This document shows positions 36,010 to 45,531 of a stretch of DNA of 64,000 nucleotides, piece after piece (positions within the stretch are counted from its first letter, which is position 1; each line of letters starts with the position of its first letter). The stretch is from Caballeronia sp. SL2Y3 (lineage in GTDB: Bacteria; Pseudomonadota; Gammaproteobacteria; Burkholderiales; Burkholderiaceae): positions 611,749-675,748 of the forward strand of contig NZ_CP084263.1 of the NCBI RefSeq assembly GCF_022879575.1, written 5' to 3'. The notes under the pieces are model-generated. The model worked only from the letters and a program-made list of their open reading frames with translations, searched no databases and was not told where the DNA came from. A program made the translations under genes and the position numbers.

Positions 36010-36267
36010 TCAGTACTTGATGTCTCTTGCAGCCTGACGCCCATGTTGCTTCGTCTCGCGCTTGTCCTGCCGGCATTGCACGTTCGATTGCTGGTTCGCG
36101 GCGCGGCAGTCCTGTTTGGTATGCCGGGCGCTCTGGCGCGTCTCCTGGCGCACATCGCGCCCGGCGCGGCGTTGCTGCGCCTGCTGCGTCGGCAAAGCGC
36201 TGTCAGACCACGACAAGGCGAGCATGGCGGTTGCGATCGCAATGAACCTGAGTGAGCACGGGGGCAT
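36010..36267 (-). CDS. Small exported basic protein of unknown function
   Basis: The 85-residue protein has a signal peptide (FIAIATAMLALSWSDSA) and a mature part very rich in Arg, Gln and Lys, with a loosely repeated R-Q-x-x-R-x-A pattern and two cysteines (QDCRAAN, VQCRQD). ATG 36267 gives a good signal peptide and has CGGAG upstream; an ATG 18 codons earlier is less likely. It lies between the phosphoketolase and the PTS genes on the same strand. I do not recognise a function. Confidence 0.6.
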   Translation of the reverse strand: MPPCSLRFIAIATAMLALSWSDSALPTQQAQQRRAGRDVRQETRQSARHTKQDCRAANQQSNVQCRQDKRETKQHGRQAARDIKY

Positions 36268-36430
36268 GATGGGGACTCCGAAGTAACGACCTACGGCGCT
36301 GGCGTTGCGTAAGCGATTCAATAAGCACGCCGAGTTCCGATGTTATCCGCTTTACAGGCAACCGAAACGACACAAAGGCGCGTCGCCCGACGAGTGAACG
36401 TCATCGCGAAGCCATTCATCCGATGCCGTG

Positions 36431-38224
36431 CTAGTGCATCGCGCCCGCGAGCGCTTCGGCTTCGAGGCCGACGATCAGATCGACTTCGCCGTTCGAGAGT
36501 CTTTGTGTCTCCGGGACGCCGGCGGTAGTCAGCGCCGCGTTGTCCATTCGCGATGCATCGTTCAGCAGGACGCGCAGGCGTGTCGCTGCGAGCGGCTGTA
36601 GCTTGACGATGTTCGCGCCGCCGCCCAGCGCCTCGCGAATCTTGTCTGCGCGCGCCGCATAGGCCGAATCGTTTGACGTGGACGCAGAAGCCGGTGGTGG
36701 CGCAGCACCCGCCGGCTGCGCAGCGCCTGCACCGGCTTTTGCGCCCGCCGCCGGCAGATCGGCCTCGGTGCCCGCGCGCTTCAGATAGTCCTGCATGTCC
36801 GTTTTCATGTTCTCCGAGAGCGGCCCGAAGATCGCCTGCACGCCGTTGCCGACGCGCACGACGCCTGCCGCGCCCAACGCCTTGAGCCTTGCATCGTCGA
36901 CGAGCGCGGGATCGTTCACCGAAATGCGCAGCCGCGTGATACATGCATCGAGACTCTTGATGTTGGAACGCCCGCCGAACGCTAGCACGAGATCGCGAGA
37001 GCGTCCGCCGATCTCGGCCGTGCTGCCTGCGGCTGCTTCGACGGTATCGTCCTCGCGTCCCGGCGTCTTCAGATCGAAGCGCGTGATGACGACGCGGAAC
37101 ACGGCGTAATAGATCACCGCATAGATCGGCCCGAGAATGAAGACGTACCATGCGTGGGTCGCCTTGTTGCCGATCAGGTTGAACATCACGAAGTCGATCG
37201 CGCCCTGAGAGAACGTAAAGCCCATGTGCATGTCGAGCGTATTGGCGACGAACTGCGCCGATGCCGCGAGATACGCGTGGATGAAGTACAGCACCGGCGC
37301 GACGAACAGAAACGCGAACTCGATCGGCTCCGTGATGCCCGTGAGGAACGAGGTCAGTGCGGCGGACACCATCATGCCGCCGACCGCCACTTTCTTTTCC
37401 GGCTTCGCGCAATGCCAGATTGCGATGGCGGCCGCAGGCAGGCCGAACATCTTGAAGAAGTACGCACCGGCGAGAATGCCAGCGGTGTGGTCGCCCGCGA
37501 AGAAGCGCGTGATGTCGCCGTGCACGACCTTGCCTGTCGTGGGATCGAGATAGCTGCCCGCTTCGAAGAAGAACGGCACGTTCCAGATGTGATGCAGGCC
37601 GAAGGGAATCAACAGCCGTTCGACGAAACCATAGATGGTCGCGGCGGTTCGCGGATCGGACACCGCCGCCCAGTGCGAGAACGCCTTGATCGCGCTGCCG
37701 ATAGGCGGCCAGATGACCGAGAGAATCGCGCCGAGCACGATCGAACCGATTGCCGTGACGATCGGCACGAAGCGCTTGCCCGCGAAGAAGCCGAGATACG
37801 GCGGCAGCGTGATGCGGTAGTAGCGATTGAACATCCACGCCGCGAGGCCGCCCGCGAGAATGCCGCCGAACACGCCGGTCTGGATCGACGGAATGCCCAT
37901 GATCGTGTCGGGCTTCACGCCTTGGAACGTCGCGATGACGCCGAGCGTCGCCGTCATCACGAGAAAGCCGATGGTCGCGGCGATGCCCGACACGCCGTCG
38001 TTCTCAGTGAAGCCGAGCGCGACCCCGATGGCGAAAATCAACGGCAAGTTGCTGAAGATCACGTCGCCCGAGTTCTTCATGAGCGCGAGCACGATGCCGG
38101 GGATATAGCCGTGAAAGTCGGTCGAGCCGAGGCCGAGCAGCAACCCCGCGACTGGCAGCACCGCGACCGGCAGCATCAACGATTTGCCGACTTTCTGCAC
38201 CACGCCGAAAGCGTTCTTGAACAT
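36431..38224 (-). CDS. nagE: N-acetylglucosamine-type PTS permease, EIIC-EIIB plus degenerate second EIIB
   Basis: The 597-residue protein has a membrane EIIC domain (about residues 1-385) of the glucose/GlcNAc family ([18 protein letters not shown]), a cytoplasmic EIIB with phospho-Cys C428 in [15 protein letters not shown], an Ala/Pro linker and a second EIIB-like domain (about 525-597) in which the Cys position is Ala ([15 protein letters not shown]). Together with the upstream fused EIIA-HPr-EI it forms a complete phosphotransferase route for GlcNAc uptake. ATG 38224 follows GGAGAG. The NagA/NagB enzymes and a regulator are not in this neighbourhood. Confidence 0.9.
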   Translation of the reverse strand: MFKNAFGVVQKVGKSLMLPVAVLPVAGLLLGLGSTDFHGYIPGIVLALMKNSGDVIFSNLPLIFAIGVALGFTENDGVSGIAATIGFLVMTATLGVIATFQGVKPDTIMGIPSIQTGVFGGILAGGLAAWMFNRYYRITLPPYLGFFAGKRFVPIVTAIGSIVLGAILSVIWPPIGSAIKAFSHWAAVSDPRTAATIYGFVERLLIPFGLHHIWNVPFFFEAGSYLDPTTGKVVHGDITRFFAGDHTAGILAGAYFFKMFGLPAAAIAIWHCAKPEKKVAVGGMMVSAALTSFLTGITEPIEFAFLFVAPVLYFIHAYLAASAQFVANTLDMHMGFTFSQGAIDFVMFNLIGNKATHAWYVFILGPIYAVIYYAVFRVVITRFDLKTPGREDDTVEAAAGSTAEIGGRSRDLVLAFGGRSNIKSLDACITRLRISVNDPALVDDARLKALGAAGVVRVGNGVQAIFGPLSENMKTDMQDYLKRAGTEADLPAAGAKAGAGAAQPAGAAPPPASASTSNDSAYAARADKIREALGGGANIVKLQPLAATRLRVLLNDASRMDNAALTTAGVPETQRLSNGEVDLIVGLEAEALAGAMH

Positions 38225-38250
38225 GCTGTCTCTCCGCTTGTTCCGGTTAC

Positions 38251-38300
38251 CGCGCTTTTGCCCGCGTTTGCCCGCGTTTGCCCGCTTTTGCCCGCCTTTA
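38251..38300. repeat. Five 10-bp tandem repeats in the nagF-nagE spacer
   Basis: The unit cccgcgtttg occurs exactly at 38261-38270 and 38271-38280, with variant copies at 38251-38260, 38281-38290 and 38291-38300. The array fills nearly all the space between the nagF stop (38302) and the nagE ribosome binding site, so copy number would set the intercistronic distance. Confidence 0.9.
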
Positions 38301-38301
38301 C

Positions 38302-40839
38302 CTATTCCGCGTATCGAGCGAGCAGCGCGCGCACTTCCGCCGTCGTGCCGAGGGTCAGTACCTTGGCTGCGAGCGCGCGGCATTCGTCCATCGTGAGACG
38401 CGCGAGCTGGGCCTTGATCGAGCCGATGGCGGGCACGCTGACCGACAACTCGTCGATGCCTAATCCGGCAAGCACGGGCACGGCCATCGCATCCGACGCA
38501 ATCCCGCCGCACACGCCCACCCATTTGCCGTGCCGGTGCGCGCCGTCGATGGTCATGCCGATAAGACGCAGCACCGCGGGATGCAGCGCGTCGGCCTGCT
38601 TCGCGAGCTTCGGATGTCCGCGATCCATCGCGAGGGTGTATTGCGTCAGATCGTTGGTGCCGATGGAAAAGAAATCGGCTTCCTGCGCGAGCGGCTCGGC
38701 AATCATCGCGGCGGATGGCACTTCGATCATCACGCCGACCTTGATGCGGCTCATGTGCTCGCCGGCCTCCTCCTGCAGAATGCGCTTCGCGGCGCGCAGT
38801 TCGTCGATCGTCGCGATCATGGGGAACATCACATGCAGATTGCCGATGGGTGCCGCCCGCAGAATCGCACGCAACTGCGTGCGAAAGAAGTCGGGAAACT
38901 CGAGACTCACGCGCACGCCGCGCAGGCCGAGAAACGGGTTGTCTTCCTTCGGCAGCGGCATATAGGAAAGCGGTTTGTCGCCGCCGACATCCAGCGTGCG
39001 AACGACGAGCGGACGCTCGCGGCCGAGGGCTTCTGCGACGGCGCAGTACTCGGCCGCCTGTTCGTCTTCGGAAGGCGCGGTGTCGCGGTTGTCGAAGAGA
39101 AACTCGGAGCGCAACAGACCGACGCCTTCGGCGCCCGCCGCGACGGCATCGCGCGCTTCCTGCGCGTTGCGGATGTTGGCGACCACTTCGATGCGATGAC
39201 CATCGGCGGTGACGGCCAGCTTGCTCGCGGCCGTTTGTTCTTGTGCCCGCTTCAATGTCTGCCGTTCGATGCGCTCGCGCGCCTTTTGCAGGTCGTCAGC
39301 GCCGGGATTGCGCCGCAGGGTGCCACGCGAGCCGTCGAGCACGACGAGCGTGCCGTCGGGCAACTGCAACGCGCTTTCGTCGATGCCGCAGATAGCCGGA
39401 ATGCCGAGCGATCGCGCCAGTATCGCGACATGGCTCGTCGCGCCGCCTGTCGTCGTGCAAAAGCCGAGCACTTTGCTCCTGTCGAGCGATGCGGTGTCCG
39501 AAGGAGAGAGTTCCTCGGCGATGAGAATGGATTCGTCCGGCACGTCGATGCGCGCCTGCTTCACGCCCGCGAGCAACGCGAGCACGCGGCGGCCGACATC
39601 GCGGATATCGCCCGCCCGTTCGCGCAGAAGCGCGTTGTCCAGCTTCTCGAGATGGCTGGCCTGTGCCTCGAACGCGGCGCGCCACGCGAAGCCCGCGCTC
39701 TTGCCGTCGCTGATGCCGGCGATCGCGGCGTCGTTGAGATCGGGATCGCCCAGCAGTTCGAGATGAGCATTGAGTATCGCTGCCTTCGACGGATCGGTCA
39801 GCTTCGCCTTCAGCGCCTCGATCTGCTGCCGTGCTTCATGGTGCGCCGCGTCGAGCCGTGCGCGCTCGCGTTGCGGCGATTCGCCCGTCTCGGCCACGTC
39901 GATGACTTCGCGGCGGAACTGTACGATCTTGCCGACCGCCAGCCCCGGCGACGCCGAGACGCCGGTGAACTCGTTCGCGTCGGCAGGCGCGGCGCGTTGG
40001 GGCGCCACGGCTTCGCTTGCAATGGCCGGAGCGGCGGGCGTGCGCGCTTCGCCGGGCTTCTCGCCCGAACCCGACGCGAGCAGGCGCGCGAGCGCGGTCA
40101 CGGCTTCATTCGCATCGGGCCCTGCCGCTTCGACACGCAGCTTGTCGCCGAAGCTCGTCGCGAGGGCCATCAGCGCGACCACCGACTTCGCGTTCGCGCT
40201 GTCGCTGCCGCGCACGACGCGAATCTCCGACGTGTATTTCTTGGCTTCGGCGGCGAATACGGCGGCCGGCCGCGCGTGCAGGCCCTGCGGGTTCGGCAGC
40301 GTGACTTCATCGGATACGGCCTGTCCGCCTGCGTCGCGGCTCGCGTTGTCTTTCGTCGGCGAGACGAACTCGACACGAAGCGCGACGTCCGTGCCCGCCG
40401 TGACGAGGCCCGTGGCCGGTTCGTAGCGGGTGACGAGCTCACCGTTCGCGATGACCATTTCCGTGAGCAGACTCACGGCCTTTGCGCCGACGACGAGCGG
40501 ATCGAAGCGGATCAGCGGCTGGCCGGTGACGACGGTATCGCCTTCCTTCACGAGCGGCGTGAAGCCTTCGCCGCGCAGCATCACCGTATCGAGACCGATG
40601 TGAATCAGCACTTCGAGCCCGCAGTCGCCGGTAACGGTCGCTGCATGGCAGGCGCGATGCAGTTGCGTGACCTTGCCGGCGAGCGGGGAGAGCAATTCGT
40701 CGGAAGTCGGATCGATCCACACGCCGTCACCGACCATTTTCTGAGCGAACACCGGATCGGGCACGGTATCGAGTCGGACCATGACGCCTGAAATCGGCGC
40801 GATCAGCTCGATTCGCTCTAAACGTCGCGGAGCTTTCAT
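38302..40839 (-). CDS. nagF: Fused PTS phosphotransferase EIIA(Glc-like)-HPr-EI
   Basis: The 845-residue cytoplasmic protein combines an EIIA domain with phospho-His H80 ([13 protein letters not shown]), an HPr domain with H188 ([11 protein letters not shown]), an Ala/Pro-rich linker and enzyme I with H470 ([15 protein letters not shown]) plus the PEP-binding C-terminal part ([19 protein letters not shown]). It carries phosphate from PEP through its own domains to the EIIB of NagE. ATG 40839 is preceded by AAGGAGT. nagE follows after 77 bases on the same strand, so the two form an operon. Confidence 0.93.
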   Translation of the reverse strand: MKAPRRLERIELIAPISGVMVRLDTVPDPVFAQKMVGDGVWIDPTSDELLSPLAGKVTQLHRACHAATVTGDCGLEVLIHIGLDTVMLRGEGFTPLVKEGDTVVTGQPLIRFDPLVVGAKAVSLLTEMVIANGELVTRYEPATGLVTAGTDVALRVEFVSPTKDNASRDAGGQAVSDEVTLPNPQGLHARPAAVFAAEAKKYTSEIRVVRGSDSANAKSVVALMALATSFGDKLRVEAAGPDANEAVTALARLLASGSGEKPGEARTPAAPAIASEAVAPQRAAPADANEFTGVSASPGLAVGKIVQFRREVIDVAETGESPQRERARLDAAHHEARQQIEALKAKLTDPSKAAILNAHLELLGDPDLNDAAIAGISDGKSAGFAWRAAFEAQASHLEKLDNALLRERAGDIRDVGRRVLALLAGVKQARIDVPDESILIAEELSPSDTASLDRSKVLGFCTTTGGATSHVAILARSLGIPAICGIDESALQLPDGTLVVLDGSRGTLRRNPGADDLQKARERIERQTLKRAQEQTAASKLAVTADGHRIEVVANIRNAQEARDAVAAGAEGVGLLRSEFLFDNRDTAPSEDEQAAEYCAVAEALGRERPLVVRTLDVGGDKPLSYMPLPKEDNPFLGLRGVRVSLEFPDFFRTQLRAILRAAPIGNLHVMFPMIATIDELRAAKRILQEEAGEHMSRIKVGVMIEVPSAAMIAEPLAQEADFFSIGTNDLTQYTLAMDRGHPKLAKQADALHPAVLRLIGMTIDGAHRHGKWVGVCGGIASDAMAVPVLAGLGIDELSVSVPAIGSIKAQLARLTMDECRALAAKVLTLGTTAEVRALLARYAE

Positions 40840-40868
40840 GTGAAGGACTCCTTGTCCCCTGACTGCAC

Positions 40869-40937
40869 GAGGTCAATAGATAAGACCTCTGCGCGAGTTG
40901 CTCAAGGATCATTTGCCTACGATGAATCATAGGCAAA
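40869..40937. promoter_or_regulatory. Two inverted repeats upstream of nagF, candidate operators
   Basis: GAGGTC (40869-40874) and GACCTC (40884-40889) form an inverted repeat with a 9-base A/T spacer, and TTTGCCTA (40912-40919) / TAGGCAAA (40930-40937) is a perfect 8-bp repeat with a 10-base spacer. Both lie within 100 bases of the nagF start. The first resembles the GTC/GAC half-sites of GntR/HutC-type sugar regulators. The remaining 40840-41154 interval holds no gene that I can support. Confidence 0.45.
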
Positions 40938-41154
40938 CGAAGAGCGCATCGCCGACTTATGTGGTGAGGCTTTGATCTGATGCACACCGCTTGCGATTGA
41001 ATTGAATCGGCGGAAACGATGCGGGAAGTGAAACGTTATTAGCAAGTCAAACTGATTGATGCGTTCCTGGGCCTCGTGAAATCGGCTCCTTGGTCTGAGA
41101 AGAGACTTCGGAATTAGGTGATTAGAGAATAGAACTGCGAGCGCGGAGCTTGCG

Positions 41155-41418
41155 TCAACTGGGTATCTTCGCGTCGATGATGCGTTGCGCTGCGCTGAGC
41201 GCGCTTGACAGAGCGTCGTCCTTCGTGCGGAAGACAGTATGGGTTTCGGAGACCAGCCGAACCGGTACGCCCACAGGCCGCTTCGGTTCGGCGGTGCAGA
41301 CACTCACTACGGCAATGAATCCGACTGGGTCGCTGAATTCCGCCTTGTGCGACACTGCTCTGACTGGCTCGAGCTGAATCGTGATCTCGAACCCTCGATA
41401 AGGATAGCTTCGCTGCAT
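41155..41418 (-). CDS. Small hypothetical protein, 87 residues
   Basis: The protein is short, soluble and has a beta-rich N terminus (YPYRGFEITIQLEPV) and a helical C terminus (DDALSSALSAAQRIIDAKI). Its layout resembles the small protein at 60411-60650. Codon use fits the genome. I do not recognise a function. The ribosome binding site is weak (gggagtg). Confidence 0.5.
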   Translation of the reverse strand: MQRSYPYRGFEITIQLEPVRAVSHKAEFSDPVGFIAVVSVCTAEPKRPVGVPVRLVSETHTVFRTKDDALSSALSAAQRIIDAKIPS

Positions 41419-41683
41419 CGATTCACTCCCGAAAGTTCTTTCAATTGCAGGTGCGCATACCGCCTGTCGGAGAGCGGTAACGACCGCAGCTGCCGATGCG
41501 AAGGCATTCTACTTCTTCGAAATGTCGATACGCGGCGGGCTAGGGTTTGTGCTAAGCCGAGGCTGCGATGCGATGGTGGCGCGTATTCATGGAGGTTTCT
41601 GTTCGAAGGACTGACGGCTCGGTGAGCGGGACGGCCGAACGCTTGCATCGCTTGCCATCGATGGAGATGTTGCGAGCGGAGTG

Positions 41684-41873
41684 GCGCACCTGCGTTGGTT
41701 CCATGAACTTCGTCGACGCTCAGTTCTCCGAAACGTATCTTTCCGCCTTCAAGGGTCTGGACGCAGCGAGGCACCTGTATGAATCCTTCGGCTTCCGGCT
41801 GTGCGAAGAAGCTCAGGGCACGCAATGGGGAACGAGCGTCACGGAACAACGGTTCGTTCGTCGGACGGCCTGA
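41684..41873 (+). pseudogene. Remnant of MarR/GNAT-type acetyltransferase C terminus
   Basis: The fragment in frame 0 reads SAFKGLDAARHLYESFGF, then QWGTSVTEQRFVR, and ends at 41873; this is the typical C-terminal end of MarR-GNAT fusion acetyltransferases. Just upstream, in another frame (41684-41701), AHLRWF matches the GNAT strand that normally lies about 30 residues earlier. The central acetyl-CoA-binding part is missing and the frames differ, so the gene has lost its middle and its N-terminal domains. Confidence 0.6.
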
Positions 41874-41960
41874 CTCTCGCGGCCGTACTGCTCGCCGGAG
41901 CGGTGACGCGAGTTCTTCTCACGGGAGTTGGGCGTCCGCGCAAGCCAGCAACCGTCGCCG

Positions 41961-42800
41961 TCAATGCGACATCAAAACCGGAACGGTCATCGACGCAAGG
42001 AAGGTCCGCGTTGCGCCGCCAAGCACCAGTTCCTGCCAGCGCGCGTGGCCATAACCGCCCATGACGACGAGGTCCGCGCCGATATCGGCGGCGCGCGAAA
42101 GCAACATCTCGCCGGCCTGCATGTCGCTGGGCGCCTTGTTCGATGACACCTCCACCGACACGCCGTGCCGCGCGATACATGCCGCGATATCCGCGCCGTG
42201 AATGCGTTCTTCCTGTGCATGGTCGGAAGCGGTGTCGATCGTCGCGACGGTCACGCGCTCCGCAGCCTTCAAAAGAGGCAGCGCGTCGTGGACGGCGCGC
42301 GTGGCTTCGCGGCTGCCGTCCCACGCGACCATCGCATGCGTGCCGATCGTCGCAAAGAAGCCCGTATAGGGAATCAGCAGCACGGGCCGGCCGGCCGACA
42401 TGACGAGCGTTTCCGGAAAATGATCGCCTACGTAGGAGTCAGGATCATTCGGATCATCCTGGCTCGCGACCACCAGATCCACGCACCGCGCATAGTGCGG
42501 CACGCAGACCGTCGCGCGCTCGTCGCTGGCGATCCATTCTCCCGATACACCGGCGCGCGTCAACTCCGCATGAAAGAGGCGCTCGATCGCAGCGCGCTGC
42601 TCGCGCCGCAATGCCGCATGCTGCGCGTAGTAGTCGGCCGTGCCCGCCATCACGGTGAAGACGCGCGGCGGTGGCTCGAACACCGCGAAGAGGCCGATGA
42701 CATAGGCGTCGAAATGCCTGGCGAGCGCAAGCGCGCTTTCCAGTCGTGGATGCGCGCGCACGCTGGTGTCGAGATGCACGAGGATCGTCTTGTAGCTCAT
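41961..42800 (-). CDS. Universal stress protein (tandem-domain size)
   Basis: The 279-residue protein has an N-terminal Usp domain (TILVHLDTSVRAH) and a second half with MVAWDGSREA and the G-x2-G-x9-G-S/T nucleotide-binding type motif in modified form (GGYGHARWQELVLGGATRT). Universal stress proteins of this size are induced by oxygen limitation and stationary phase in related bacteria. A good FNR-type box (42865-42878) is centred about 71 bases upstream of the ATG, on the expected side. Confidence 0.88.
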   Translation of the reverse strand: MSYKTILVHLDTSVRAHPRLESALALARHFDAYVIGLFAVFEPPPRVFTVMAGTADYYAQHAALRREQRAAIERLFHAELTRAGVSGEWIASDERATVCVPHYARCVDLVVASQDDPNDPDSYVGDHFPETLVMSAGRPVLLIPYTGFFATIGTHAMVAWDGSREATRAVHDALPLLKAAERVTVATIDTASDHAQEERIHGADIAACIARHGVSVEVSSNKAPSDMQAGEMLLSRAADIGADLVVMGGYGHARWQELVLGGATRTFLASMTVPVLMSH

Positions 42801-42864
42801 CGCATGACTCCCTTAGTCGCGGGATCGAAGGCCCTCAGTCTATGCAGGCGTTTCATCTGCGCGC

Positions 42865-42878
42865 TTGACTCAGATCAA
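42865..42878. promoter_or_regulatory. FNR-type box, usp-proximal
   Basis: TTGACTCAGATCAA matches TTGAT-N4-ATCAA at nine of ten defined positions. Its centre (42871.5) would place a class II transcription start at about 42830 for the leftward universal stress protein gene, 30 bases before the ATG. Confidence 0.75.
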
Positions 42879-42911
42879 CCGGCGCCGCGCGGCGCATCGG
42901 TTCTGCTCTGC

Positions 42912-42925
42912 TTGATGCAGATCAA
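42912..42925. promoter_or_regulatory. Perfect FNR box, adh-proximal
   Basis: TTGATGCAGATCAA is a perfect FNR consensus site. At a class II spacing (-41.5) transcription to the right would begin near 42960, with CATACAGT as a possible -10 region and a 39-base leader before the alcohol dehydrogenase ATG. Confidence 0.85.
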
Positions 42926-42998
42926 GAGCCGCCGAATCCGTGCGCATACAGTGGCTCGGTCCACGCCACACGCCATGCCACGCACAGGAGTTCGGCAC

Positions 42999-44039
42999 AT
43001 GAAAGCGCTCGTCTATCACGGTCCCGGAGAGAAGTCGCTCGACGAACGGCCGTCGCCGAGGCTCGTCAGTGCAACGGATGCGATCGTGCGCGTGACGCGC
43101 ACCACCATCTGCGGCACAGATCTGCATATCCTCAAAGGCGACGTGCCGACGTGTCAGCCGGGGCGCGTGCTGGGGCACGAGGGCGTCGGCGTCGTCGAAG
43201 AGGCCGGTGCGGCGGTCGCCGCGTTCAAGCCGGGGGATCGCGTGCTGATCTCGTGCATCTCGTCGTGCGGAAAGTGCGACGCCTGCCGGCGCGGCATGTA
43301 CTCGCACTGCGCGACGGGCGGCTGGATACTCGGCAACAAGATCGACGGCACGCAGGCCGAATACGTGCGCATTCCGCACGCGGACACGAGCCTGTACCGC
43401 CTGCCCGAGGGTGTGGACGAAGAAGCGCTCGTCATGCTCTCCGACATTCTGCCGACTGGCTTCGAATGCGGCGTGCTCAACGGGCGCGTGCAGCCGGGCA
43501 GCACGGTGGCCATCGTCGGCGCGGGACCCATCGGCCTCGCGGCGCTGTTGACCGCGCAGTTCTACTCGCCGGCGCAGATCATCATGATCGACCGGGACAG
43601 GAATCGGCTGGAGGTGGCGCGCACGTTCGGCGCTACGGCATGCATCGCCATTTCGCGGAGCGATCCGGCAGCCGAGACCTTGCGTCTGACGGATGGCGCG
43701 GGCGTGGACTGCGCGGTCGAAGCCGTCGGCGTGCCGTCTACCTTCGAGCTGTGCGAGGCGATCATCGCGGCGGGCGGGACCATCGCGAATGTGGGCGTGC
43801 ATGGCGTGAAAGCGGACCTGCATCTCGAAGCCTTGTGGGACCGCAATATCACCATCACGACGAGGCTCGTGGATACCGTCAGCACGCCGATGCTGCTGAA
43901 GACGGTGCGCGCGGGCCGTTTGCAGCCGAAGCAACTGATTACGCACCGCTTCACGCTCGACCGGGTGCTCGACGCATACGACACCTTCGCGCGCGCCGCC
44001 GATACGGGCGCGCTCAAGGTCATCATCGAAGTCGCGTAG
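42999..44039 (+). CDS. Zinc-dependent alcohol dehydrogenase (MDR family)
   Basis: The 346-residue protein shows the catalytic zinc ligands (TTICGTDLH and GHEGVG), the structural zinc cysteines in CGKCDACRRGMYSHC and a Rossmann motif (VAIVGAGPIGLAAL). It would oxidise or reduce an alcohol/aldehyde pair with NAD(P), useful for redox balance when respiration stops. ATG 42999 is preceded by CAGGAG; the longer upstream frame is antisense to the stress protein and is rejected. A perfect FNR box lies upstream and the flavodoxin gene follows after 20 bases. Confidence 0.9.
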   Translation: MKALVYHGPGEKSLDERPSPRLVSATDAIVRVTRTTICGTDLHILKGDVPTCQPGRVLGHEGVGVVEEAGAAVAAFKPGDRVLISCISSCGKCDACRRGMYSHCATGGWILGNKIDGTQAEYVRIPHADTSLYRLPEGVDEEALVMLSDILPTGFECGVLNGRVQPGSTVAIVGAGPIGLAALLTAQFYSPAQIIMIDRDRNRLEVARTFGATACIAISRSDPAAETLRLTDGAGVDCAVEAVGVPSTFELCEAIIAAGGTIANVGVHGVKADLHLEALWDRNITITTRLVDTVSTPMLLKTVRAGRLQPKQLITHRFTLDRVLDAYDTFARAADTGALKVIIEVA

Positions 44040-44059
44040 GTGGATCGTGGAGAACGGAC

Positions 44060-44566
44060 ATGTCAAAGGTGCTCGTGGTTTGCTATTCGCGAACCGGCAA
44101 GACGCGCGCATTGGGCGAGGCGCTCGCCGCCCGCCTGCAGGCGGATCTGGAAGTCATCACGGAGCCGGTGGATCGGTCCGGCGTGCTGGGCTTTGTGCGC
44201 GCCATCTTCGATACCGTCTTCGCCCGTCCCGTGCAGTTGCATGCCGGCTGTCGCGACGCTACGGCATATGAGCTCGTCGTCATCGGCACGCCGGTCTGGG
44301 CCGGCACCGTCAGCGCGCCGGTGCGCGCGTGGCTCGCGCTCAACCGGCGCAAGCTGCCGTACGTGGCGTTCTTCTGCACCGAGAACGCGCGGGGCGAGAC
44401 CACGGCGTTCAGAGACATGGCGACGCTCGCGGGCAAGCAGCCCGTTGCGCGTTGTGCCATCAAGCAAGGTCTGCCTGCGGACGATGCGCGCCGCCTCGTC
44501 GATGTCTTCGTGGATCGCATCGAACGCAGGCTCACGCGAATCGATCAACTCGAATGGGCCGCTTAA
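44060..44566 (+). CDS. Flavodoxin family protein
   Basis: The 168-residue protein begins with KVLVVCYSRTGKTRALGEAL, the FMN phosphate-binding loop of flavodoxins (S/T-x-T-G-x-T), and continues with VVIGTPVWAGTVSAPVRAWL, the flavin-contacting loop. It may carry electrons or act as a quinone-type reductase. The start lies 20 bases after the alcohol dehydrogenase stop, so it belongs to the same probable FNR-controlled operon. The redox partner is unknown. Confidence 0.85.
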   Translation: MSKVLVVCYSRTGKTRALGEALAARLQADLEVITEPVDRSGVLGFVRAIFDTVFARPVQLHAGCRDATAYELVVIGTPVWAGTVSAPVRAWLALNRRKLPYVAFFCTENARGETTAFRDMATLAGKQPVARCAIKQGLPADDARRLVDVFVDRIERRLTRIDQLEWAA

Positions 44567-44616
44567 GCGGTGACTTGCGCGCGCCGGGGCGCGACGCTCA
44601 CGAACACGACCGCGCC

Positions 44617-45483
44617 ATGACGGAGTGGCCGTGCGCGTTGAGCCCGCAAGGCGTCGATCCCCACGACGACCCCGCCGCCGTGCGCACCTGGCAATGGTTG
44701 CGCTGGCTGATGCCCGGTGCGATGCTGCTTCTCATACCCGCCTTCTACCTCGGACTGACCGGGCCCGCGACGGCGCTGGCCGCTTCGCGCAGCCTGTATT
44801 TGACCGCGGGCCTCGCTTGCTTGTGCGTGCTCGGGCGCATGCTTGCATTGAGCCGTCATCCGGATCGCTTCTTGTGCCGCAACGTGATGGATGCGGGCAT
44901 CGCGCTCGCCGCGCTGTCGAGCGTCTTCGGCGGCGCGACGCCGTGGTCCGCGCCCGAGTGGATGCTGCGGCTCGGGTTCATGTCGGTCGTGGCCGTTCGC
45001 ATTTTCCTCGCGTTGCAGGCGCTTATCGTGCCGGGCCGTCTCGTGCTTTTAATGGCGTTCGGCGCGACGGTGCTCGCGCTCGCGGGCGCAGGCTTCTACT
45101 GGCTGGAGCCGCGTGTCCACACCTATGCCGAGGGTCTGTGGCTTGCGTTCGAGAACAGCGCGACCGTGGGGTACGGCGACATCGCGCCGACTACGCCCGC
45201 GTCCCGAGTATTCGCTGTATTCGTGGTGCTGCTCGGGTACGGAATGCTCTCGCTTACCTTCGCGAGCATCGCCGCGCTGGTCATCGGCGGCGAAGAAAAG
45301 CAGCTTCGACGAGACATGCACAAGGACATCAAGCGTCTCGAACGCGAGATGGCGCTGATGCGCGACGACGTGCGCCTGCTGCGCGACGCGCTCACGGACC
45401 GCACGGCCGGGCCGGTGCGACGCGAGCCCGCGCATGAGGGACGCAAAACACGGATACGGCCGGGCACCGAGGCGGACACATGA
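44617..45483 (+). CDS. Two-pore-type potassium channel-like protein
   Basis: The 288-residue membrane protein has several hydrophobic helices and a K+-channel selectivity filter, TVGYGD (T183 onward), between the last two helices, followed by a cytoplasmic helical tail (LRRDMHKDIKRLEREMALM). No RCK/TrkA-N ligand domain is present. ATG 44617 is preferred; an ATG at 44554 overlapping the flavodoxin gene is possible. It probably belongs to the adh-flavodoxin operon and may set membrane potential under stress. Confidence 0.83.
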   Translation: MTEWPCALSPQGVDPHDDPAAVRTWQWLRWLMPGAMLLLIPAFYLGLTGPATALAASRSLYLTAGLACLCVLGRMLALSRHPDRFLCRNVMDAGIALAALSSVFGGATPWSAPEWMLRLGFMSVVAVRIFLALQALIVPGRLVLLMAFGATVLALAGAGFYWLEPRVHTYAEGLWLAFENSATVGYGDIAPTTPASRVFAVFVVLLGYGMLSLTFASIAALVIGGEEKQLRRDMHKDIKRLEREMALMRDDVRLLRDALTDRTAGPVRREPAHEGRKTRIRPGTEADT

Positions 45484-45531
45484 TGCCTGCTTCGCCGCGT
45501 GATCTCGATACCTGCTGATTAGCGATACGCG

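Noticed and set aside
37154..40791. Long plus-strand frames of 603 and 753 codons opposite nagE and nagF
   Set aside because: The minus strand encodes recognisable PTS domains with all active-site residues; the plus frames are low-complexity shadows.
42165..42998. Upstream extension of the alcohol dehydrogenase frame
   Set aside because: It overlaps a universal stress protein gene antisense and two FNR boxes; ATG 42999 has a ribosome binding site and starts the family sequence.
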